Below the pieces are notes generated by a model. The model did no database searches. It was given only the letters and a program-made list of their open reading frames with translations, and was not told where the DNA came from. From NCBI GenBank assembly GCA_001643675.2, contig LSRY02000002.1, positions 1,261,001 through 1,325,000 on the forward strand: 64,000 bases of DNA, in the 5' to 3' direction. Shown in pieces: positions 58,801 to 64,000 of this stretch (positions within the stretch are counted from its first letter, which is position 1; every line of letters starts with the position of its first letter). The position numbers and the translations under genes were made by a program. The stretch is from Monocercomonoides exilis (lineage: Eukaryota > Preaxostyla > Oxymonadida > Polymastigidae).

Positions 58801-61194
58801 TTTGTATTTCTCAATTGTCTTTTCGTCCTCTTCTTGCGCTTTCCTTTCCTGCTCCATTTTCTCCTTCTGCTTCACCACTTCCCTCTTCTTCTCATTGACA
58901 ATCCTGTTCATCGCTGACACTCTTCTTGCAACGCATCTCTCTTTCCTCCTCTGCTGCTCGTTCTTCGCCTTCGCCTCTGCCCTCCTCTTCTCCCTCGCCT
59001 CTCTCCTTCGCATCGCCAGCCTCCGTCTGTTCTCTGTCTCCCTGTTCAGCACAACCGCATCCACCGCCGACGACACAAAAAACGCAGCGCGGCGAAGAAG
59101 CGCTGGGTGCAGAGGAAGAGAAGGAGAAAACAAAAGAGAAAGGATAAGGGGCACGTGTGTGGTGATGAGGGAGAGGAGGGCAGAGGAAGAAGGAGAGGAA
59201 GGAAGAGGAATGGCAGACTTGACAGAGGAAGGGAAAAGAACTTTGAAGGTGTTGGTGGGTGGAGGATGGGAGGAGGAAGTGGTGTGTGGAGCGGTGGGGC
59301 GAGAAGGGAGGAGAAGAGTGATGTAGTCAGATGAAGAAGGAGAAGAAGAAGAGGAAGAAGAGGAGGAAGAAGAAGAAGAAGAAGAAGCCAAAGAAGGAGG
59401 AAGGTGCTTGAAGGATGATTGGGATGTGTAGAGAGATGAAGGGGAATGTTTAGTGTCTGGTTTTGAATGGGATGATGGCAAAGAAGAAGGAGGTGAAGAA
59501 GAAATGGAAGATGAAGAAGATGATGATGAAATGGAAGAAGAAGAAGAAGAAGAAGCAACAGAAGAAGTCAAATAACCTTCAGAATCCGGGCGATAAGAGC
59601 ACAGAAGAGACAAAAGAGTAAGAGAAGCAGCACTTTGTGCGGATGATGATGATGAAGCAGTTGCAGTGATTGAAGTGGCAGTGGCAGTGGCAGTGGTATT
59701 GGTGATGGCTGTGGAAGTGGTTGTGTGTGGGGGCTTGTTGTAAGAAGGCGCATAAGTTGATGGGAGAAGGAGCAGGAGAAGCGTGTCAAAGAGGGAAGAG
59801 AAGAAGAAGTGAGACTGTTTGTGTTTGTGGGTGATGAGTGAAGAGATGACAGGGGGTGTTGCGTGTGATAACAGCAGAGAAAGAAGCAAAAGTGATAGGA
59901 CAAACAAAGAAGGAGCAGCGACTGTGAAGAAAAAGGGGTTGAGTGCAGAAGAGGTAGAGGAGGAGGAAGAAGAAGAAGATAATGATAATGATGAAGAGGA
60001 GGAAAGGGAGGAAGAGGAAGAAGAAGAAAGTGAAATTGCACCGGCAAGTGATGATGAAGACAGAGAAGAAGATGTTGGTGCCATGAAAAGGGGGGAAACG
60101 GGGTTTGAAGCAGCAGATGGAAAATTGAATGAAACAGAAGGCAAAGAGTAAGGCAGTGAAGATTGATAGCATGCAGAAGGTATTTGGTTGAGCACATTAA
60201 AGGCCTTAGAGAATACAGTTCCGATGAGGGTGACGATGCGAATGAAAAGTGTGTTTGTGGCAGAAGGTTCAGAGGAAGGCGATGAAGACGATCGCTCCTG
60301 TGCGTGGATGGAATTCGCTGAAGCAGAAGTGCTGCTGCTTGTTTTCTTCTGAAAGGAGTCAGAATTTGTGTGTTCGTCATTTTGTTGTGGAGAAAAGATT
60401 GTGAGAAATGTCCTTTGAACGGCAGATCCGACAGATACTTTAAGTTGCATCATCTTTCTTGAAGCTGCAAGTGAAGAAGAAGAGGAGGAGGAGGAGGAAG
60501 ATGATGATGACGACGACGACGATGAACTCAAATAGCTCTGCCGATCAGCTTTTGAAGCACCACGATGGTGCAAAGGCTGCTGAGGAATTGTGGTTGTGCC
60601 ATCTGCGCGGCAAGCCGGCAGAGCATTTATCGGGGGAGAGAGAAGAGACAGAAGCAGAGGCGAAGACGAGGGACAGTACAGCAACGGAAGGCATTCGATT
60701 GGCGTCAGCTCAGGAAAAGAAGACTGCAAAGAAGCAGCATTATCTCCAGTGAATGTGGCTTCCCCGAAAAAAAGCAATGACAGAATAAACAGCTGCACGT
60801 CTCGCTCTTCTGTCAGATAATTTCGTGAAAGAAGCGCAGAGTTTGTTGCGCTTGATGGTACATGCGAAATTAACGGGTTGCTGTTTAATGATTCAGAAGT
60901 TGGATAGCTAACACCGCCTTTTCCAGACAAATTAAGTGCATTTGTCGCTAAATCGAAAACAGACAACGTCGAATCTGAAGGAGGGGCCATGTGGTACAAA
61001 AATGTTGGAATTTGTCCAGGCTGTGACACCAAAGAATCTTGATATAAAAGTTTTATTGAACTTCTGAAAAGATGATGAAGCGACAAAAACACGTTTATAA
61101 GCACTTCGTCGCTTGTGGTTGTTTCTGAAAATGCTAGTAATTGTTCGAGTAAAACTTTTGGATGCATGTTTATTGGAAATGCTTTGATAACCAT
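36223..61194 (-). CDS. Giant intronless 8323-aa Ser-tract protein with ARM/HEAT-like blocks
   Basis: A single open frame of 24,972 bp from ATG 61194 to TGA 36223, with no intron. I recognise no named family. The first quarter (61194 to about 52000) is dominated by Ser homopolymers, disordered Pro/Ser/Thr stretches, and highly charged Lys/Glu helices near 58800-59000, 55440-56100 and 52650-53220. Folded-looking helical regions appear later and read like ARM/HEAT repeats: about 47360-47860 (HVQSVAAAFIIRSVAGG), 40650-40920 (SALSIIALCCQLNPIAALKL), 39540-39620 and 37660-37970 (GSACCALSNLLSSSL). Cys pairs CPICDEEW (residue about 4313), CPFCNKPRMEC (about 6868) and CPFCLRRKGR ... CDCIQC (about 8075-8113) may bind zinc. 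I found no HECT, RING, kinase or ATPase signature. A large scaffold, as in ubiquitin-ligase or cytoskeletal giants, is possible but unsupported. The frame stays open through 25 kb of AT-rich DNA, which strongly argues that it is real. Confidence 0.85.
49844..49871 (+). repeat. Pure (GAT)n microsatellite, about nine units
   Basis: Uninterrupted GAT repeat that encodes a Ser run (TCA codons) in the giant minus-strand gene. It is one of the few perfect triplet arrays there and is likely to vary in length. Confidence 0.85.
53036..53110 (-). repeat. TTTTTC/TTTCGC hexamer array encoding a Lys/Glu/Ala-rich helix
   Basis: The plus strand shows repeated CTTTTT units and then CGCTTT units; the minus strand encodes KAKAKAKEEKEKE-like sequence. 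A similar array encoding Lys/Glu/Arg lies near 53885-53935. Long single alpha-helix or coiled-coil segments are the likely protein outcome. Confidence 0.65.
56840..60530 (-). repeat. Cluster of Ser-coding triplet tracts in the giant gene
   Basis: On the minus strand these are runs of TCT, TCC and TCA codons, seen on the plus strand as GAA/GAG/GAT-rich purine blocks. Clear tracts lie near 56852-56920, 57375-57475, 57640-57710, 57905-58035, 58275-58350, 58600-58750, 59330-59390, 59500-59560, 59955-60030 and 60470-60530. Codons are mixed within a tract, so most are not pure microsatellites. Plus-strand open frames full of Glu in this region are shadows. Confidence 0.85.
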
Positions 61195-61397
61195 TTCAAG
61201 AATATTAAATATTTTGTTTAAAAAAAATTGTTTCTCGATTAAAAATTAGATATTCAAAATTGTTACAGCATACACAACCCAGATTTTATCCAACAAGTTT
61301 GACAATAATATTTTCTATCTTTTGATTTTAAATTCGGAAATGGAATTAAACAACTAAAAAATGTGTAATTAATCAAATATTCAAAATAATATGTGTA

Positions 61398-61595
61398 TTA
61401 TTCATACTTTTTACAGACTTGGCGATTACATAATTCGCATTTTGTTAAATTTCCTCTTTGAACATTGGTTATCCAGCAAACAGGACAAAAATAACTTTTT
61501 GGTGGTTGAAGATAAATAGCTTGGAAATGAGCGCATTGCATGAATGATGATGAAATTAATGATGACATGCACATTGTCTCGGATCTATTATTCAT
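61398..61595 (-). CDS. Small Cys-pair (zinc-ribbon-like) ORF or 3' exon
   Basis: From ATG 61595 the frame gives 65 residues and ends in TAA. The C-terminal half has FCPVCWITN and KCELCNRQVC, that is C-x2-C-x12-C-x2-C, which would fit a small zinc ribbon. It recalls RanBP2-type fingers (Cys pair, then Asn four positions after the second Cys) but with two extra residues. A good acceptor (TTTTTTCAG) lies at 61610-61618, so this may be the last exon of a longer gene. Joining it to the membrane-protein gene at 61745-62605 needs a phase-2 donor there, and the only candidate (GTGGCT) is weak. It is either a separate small gene or an exon. Function unknown. Confidence 0.4.
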   Translation of the reverse strand: MNNRSETMCMSSLISSSFMQCAHFQAIYLQPPKSYFCPVCWITNVQRGNLTKCELCNRQVCKKYE

Positions 61596-61744
61596 CAACG
61601 ACGTTGTCACACTGAAAAAACGAAAAAATTATATGCGCCTCAAATCCAACTATTCTGATAAAGGGAAAAATAAATTTTTCACAATAAAATAAAATGAAAA
61701 ACAAATATGAAATGTTTCATGAAGTGAGTTTGTAATTTTTAAAA

Positions 61745-62605
61745 TTAAATAAAGGAAGGTGAAAGCATTCTGGTAGGTTGAGGGGTTTGATATGGTGATG
61801 ATGAATGTTTTTTCTTATTACATTTGACTTTACCCAGCCACAGTGACTTATCAATCGCATCTAAAATCAATAAAGCATATGAAGGAAATACAACAAACGC
61901 ATAATGCCAATTGATTATGTGGCCTAATCTCAGGGAGAAAAAATGAATTTGTAATGACTCAAGAATCAAAAAAACTGGCCACGGAAGAAATCCATCACCA
62001 TAATACATTTTTCTTCTTAGATAGCAATACACAAATATAAAAGCTAGTCCAAATAAATGTGTCGGAATTGGTAAAAGTCCTAAATAGTATAAAAATTAAA
62101 CAGAAAAATTGACGCAAACAAAATTGTAAAAACCTTCGAGTTTAAACAGCAGTACTATATAAAACAAAATTAATTGTTTTCTCTTTGAATTCATTTTTTG
62201 TTTCTCTTCAGCTGAATGCAATTCAGACGTAATTAGAGAATGTAGCCAACACGCGTACAATACCAAAATATGTATCGGAATCCATAAAATGAATATGCTT
62301 TTATTTGTTTGCCCGTCATATTTCGACAGAATTTCGTGATATCCACATAGAAGTGGGAAAACAAATAATAATGACGGGAATGTTGATTCAATCATCTGCG
62401 CAGCAATCCAACGAAATACAAGTGTTAACAGCAAAAACATGGAGGTAAAATTTGTTCTATTTCCAAAGCAATATGGTGGATTGCGATTTTCATGTATTTG
62501 AAAGTTCCTTCCAATAAAAAATATGACACAAAAAGTAAGTCCAAAAGCGATTGAATATATAAATGCCCATGAAACAATTCGGCAACAATGTAATCTTTGT
62601 GCCAT
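61745..62605 (-). CDS. Multi-pass membrane protein, possibly TMEM185-like, two exons
   Basis: Exons 62134-62605 and 61745-62079 join at a phase-1 GT-AG intron of 54 bp (62080-62133) to give 268 residues. The junction rebuilds LEGLLPIP. I start at ATG 62605 (MAQRLHCC); an in-frame ATG lies 48 bp upstream. About eight hydrophobic segments are visible, with few charged loops. FKLEGLLPIP and LRLGHIINWHYAFVVFP resemble the repeated Leu-Arg-Leu-Asp ... Ile-x-Trp pattern of TMEM185/transmembrane fragile-X-F proteins, so that family is my first suggestion. The match is short and I cannot confirm it. The tail is Lys/Ser-rich and cytosolic-looking (CNKKKHSSS). No catalytic motif is seen. Confidence 0.6.
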
Positions 62606-63274
62606 GCAGCAAATTTTTCTCAAATAAAATTGTTTTAATATGTCACAAAACAAAAATTATTAATTTCAAGATTTTATTATGGACAAATCAATTAATTTTT
62701 TTCTCTGTTTAAATACAATTTTTTTCTTTTTTTTTTTTAACCAAAATTGTCGTTGAATTTTGTTTAATGTCATTAGTTTTATTTGTTGTATGAACTGTAC
62801 GATATTTCAAAATGATTGCAGTTTCAAAAGTCAAAAAAAAATTAAAAAAACTTAAATAGTGGGTAAATTATTTCAATCTGATTTTTGATCCACACAAAAT
62901 TTTCAGTGCTGTTTTTTTTTTTTTTTTTTTTTTTTTCTACTCAATTTTCACTTGAAAGCGATGGACTCCTAAAGATACAATTGAAAAGTGTTTTTGAACA
63001 AAAAGTTTCATTTTTCGAAAAATACGAAAATAAAACAACATATATCAATCTCTCATCTTTCAGATAGAAAGAGAGAGCTCCTTGAGTACAAAATGCTTTT
63101 GTGGATCATTTCGTTATACATTGGTATTGATATTTGTGTTTTGATCAAAATTTTCTGTAATTTTCTTATTTGTTAACATCATTCCAAAAAAAACTTAATT
63201 TTATATTACATTATTTCTTTTAAATTTATTCAATAAAAATTTTGTGGGTACGATCAGCAAAAAACCAATCGTTG
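62606..63274. other. Divergent intergenic region between membrane protein and surface protein
   Basis: AT-rich, with a run of 25 T at 62912-62936. Short open frames around 62885-63176 are of no recognisable family. Start signals for both flanking genes must lie here, but none can be assigned. Confidence 0.5.
62912..62936 (+). repeat. Poly-T run of 25 bases
   Basis: Uninterrupted T run in the intergenic region; likely a slippage-prone homopolymer. Confidence 0.9.
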
Positions 63275-64000
63275 ATGCTGCAGTTTATATGCACGGTTTC
63301 CTTATTATGTAGCATTTTTGTTGATGCAAGAGGAGTCAGAACAGTAAATTTTGGAAAACTGCGTGAGGCAGATCACTTCTCTTCATTTTTTAGACAAATC
63401 GATAAATCATTTGCGGTGGCAACAGCATCTATTTCACCAACTTCTCCCTTTCTAATTTTAAACAGTACAACAACGTTTAGAGATATATTTTTTACCTCCT
63501 CTGTCAATTATTGGCCTCAATTTTATTGTTTTTCTTCTTTTTTGTGCATTACGTCTTGTGCAGTTGCATGTGATACAATCGGGAAAATCAGTCCCTTTAC
63601 TAGCTATGATAGCTCCACAAGCATTTATAATGCAACTTTTATGAATCCTTCGTGCTCCAGTCTTATTGCTCCTCTATTTTCTCAAGATTCTTCTGGATCT
63701 TCATTTTCTCAGCTCTTTCATTTCTCATCATCAGTTGTGCAATCGCTTGTTCTTGCTTCAACTCCCTTCCTTTTGCCAGCTTCTTTTACTTCGGGAAGAA
63801 TTTACGACTCAATTTTTTTCAATATAACGATTTCTCCACTTCTTCGTTCTCATATGGATACAATGCCCGGACAGAGAGAGGCATCTATAAGCGACAGTGC
63901 GTTCACAAAGGTGGAGAATGTGTATGATGGCGGAATTGTTCAATCGGTCAATGCACCTGGCAACAACATTTTATGTTCAAATTGCTCATTCTTGTCATGC
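63275..64000 (+). CDS. Secreted beta-helix-like surface protein, 5' part only
   Basis: The frame opens at ATG 63275 and stays open for 242 codons to the window edge. Residues 1-18 form a signal peptide (MLQFICTVSLLCSIFVDA). After that the protein is Ser, Phe and Asn rich with Cys pairs and N-glycosylation sequons. VYDGGIVQSVNAPGNN followed by CSNCSFLSC matches in layout the surface protein at the left end (IVDGSTSVFICC then NSSFLSC). This is the usual start of the right-handed beta-helix repeat region in that family. The rest, including any membrane span or kinase-like tail, lies outside the window. A related, incomplete member of the same family is the natural call. Confidence 0.75.
   Translation, partial: MLQFICTVSLLCSIFVDARGVRTVNFGKLREADHFSSFFRQIDKSFAVATASISPTSPFLILNSTTTFRDIFFTSSVNYWPQFYCFSSFLCITSCAVACDTIGKISPFTSYDSSTSIYNATFMNPSCSSLIAPLFSQDSSGSSFSQLFHFSSSVVQSLVLASTPFLLPASFTSGRIYDSIFFNITISPLLRSHMDTMPGQREASISDSAFTKVENVYDGGIVQSVNAPGNNILCSNCSFLSC

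Noticed and set aside
57359-59326. Several plus-strand open frames full of Glu and Asp
   Set aside because: They are reverse readings of Ser-coding TCT/TCC/TCA tracts in the giant minus-strand gene.
36223-61194. HECT-type or RING-type ubiquitin ligase identity for the giant protein
   Set aside because: ARM-like helices and Cys pairs are present, but the C-terminus has no HECT domain and no Cys/His pattern fits a RING.
1-64000. Reassigned stop codons (TAA/TAG read as Gln)
   Set aside because: TAA, TAG and TGA all end recognisable genes, and conserved regions contain no in-frame stops.
1-64000. tRNA, rRNA or CRISPR features
   Set aside because: No cloverleaf-like T-arm motif in context, no rRNA-like conserved blocks and no regular direct repeats with spacers were seen; the genome is eukaryotic.

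Overview
The window looks like nuclear DNA of an AT-rich protist. The best guess is a metamonad of the oxymonad (Preaxostyla) type, and that assignment is inference. Several genes are split by short GT-AG introns (38 to about 300 bp) whose donors favour GTTTG. TAA, TAG and TGA all act as stops, so the code is standard; that speaks against oxymonads that reassign TAA/TAG. Intron number and donor sequence speak against trichomonads. Both window ends carry secreted or surface proteins of a Cys-rich, right-handed beta-helix-like family, one of them ending in a kinase-like domain. Such proteins are abundant in oxymonad genomes.

Layout. 1-1392: AT-rich, no gene seen. 1393-9006 (+): 2537-aa surface beta-helix-like protein with one membrane span and a degenerate kinase-like tail. 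9007-17101: an 8-kb gene-poor island with a 2770-bp Tc1/mariner/pogo-type transposon (34-bp inverted ends, TA duplication, broken transposase), a foldback element of about 1.47 kb with near-identical 660-bp arms, two diverged copies of a smaller inverted-repeat element, a third candidate element and a 49-bp poly-A run. 17102-36222: a gene-dense block with an ARL1-like GTPase (-, 6 exons), a PIG-O-like GPI ethanolamine-phosphate transferase (+, no intron), an unrecognised 1377-aa protein (-, 5 exons) and a DHX57-like DEVH RNA helicase (-, 15 exons). 36223-61194 (-): one uninterrupted 8323-codon frame for a Ser-tract-rich protein with ARM/HEAT-like helical blocks and no family I can name. 61398-62605 (-): a small Cys-pair ORF or exon and a two-exon multi-pass membrane protein. 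63275-64000 (+): the 5' part of a second secreted beta-helix-like gene that runs off the window.

Gene relations. There is no operon logic. ARL1 and PIG-O are divergent across 137 bp and may share a promoter; PIG-O converges on the 1377-aa gene. The 1377-aa, helicase, giant, small and membrane-protein genes all lie on the minus strand with gaps of 140-240 bp. Biological themes are housekeeping (Golgi trafficking, GPI anchoring, RNA unwinding) flanked by surface-protein genes. The three longest frames (8323, 2537 and 1821 codons) have no introns, while the helicase has fourteen and ARL1 five. I reconstructed exon junctions by hand from reading phase and family conservation; none has transcript support here.
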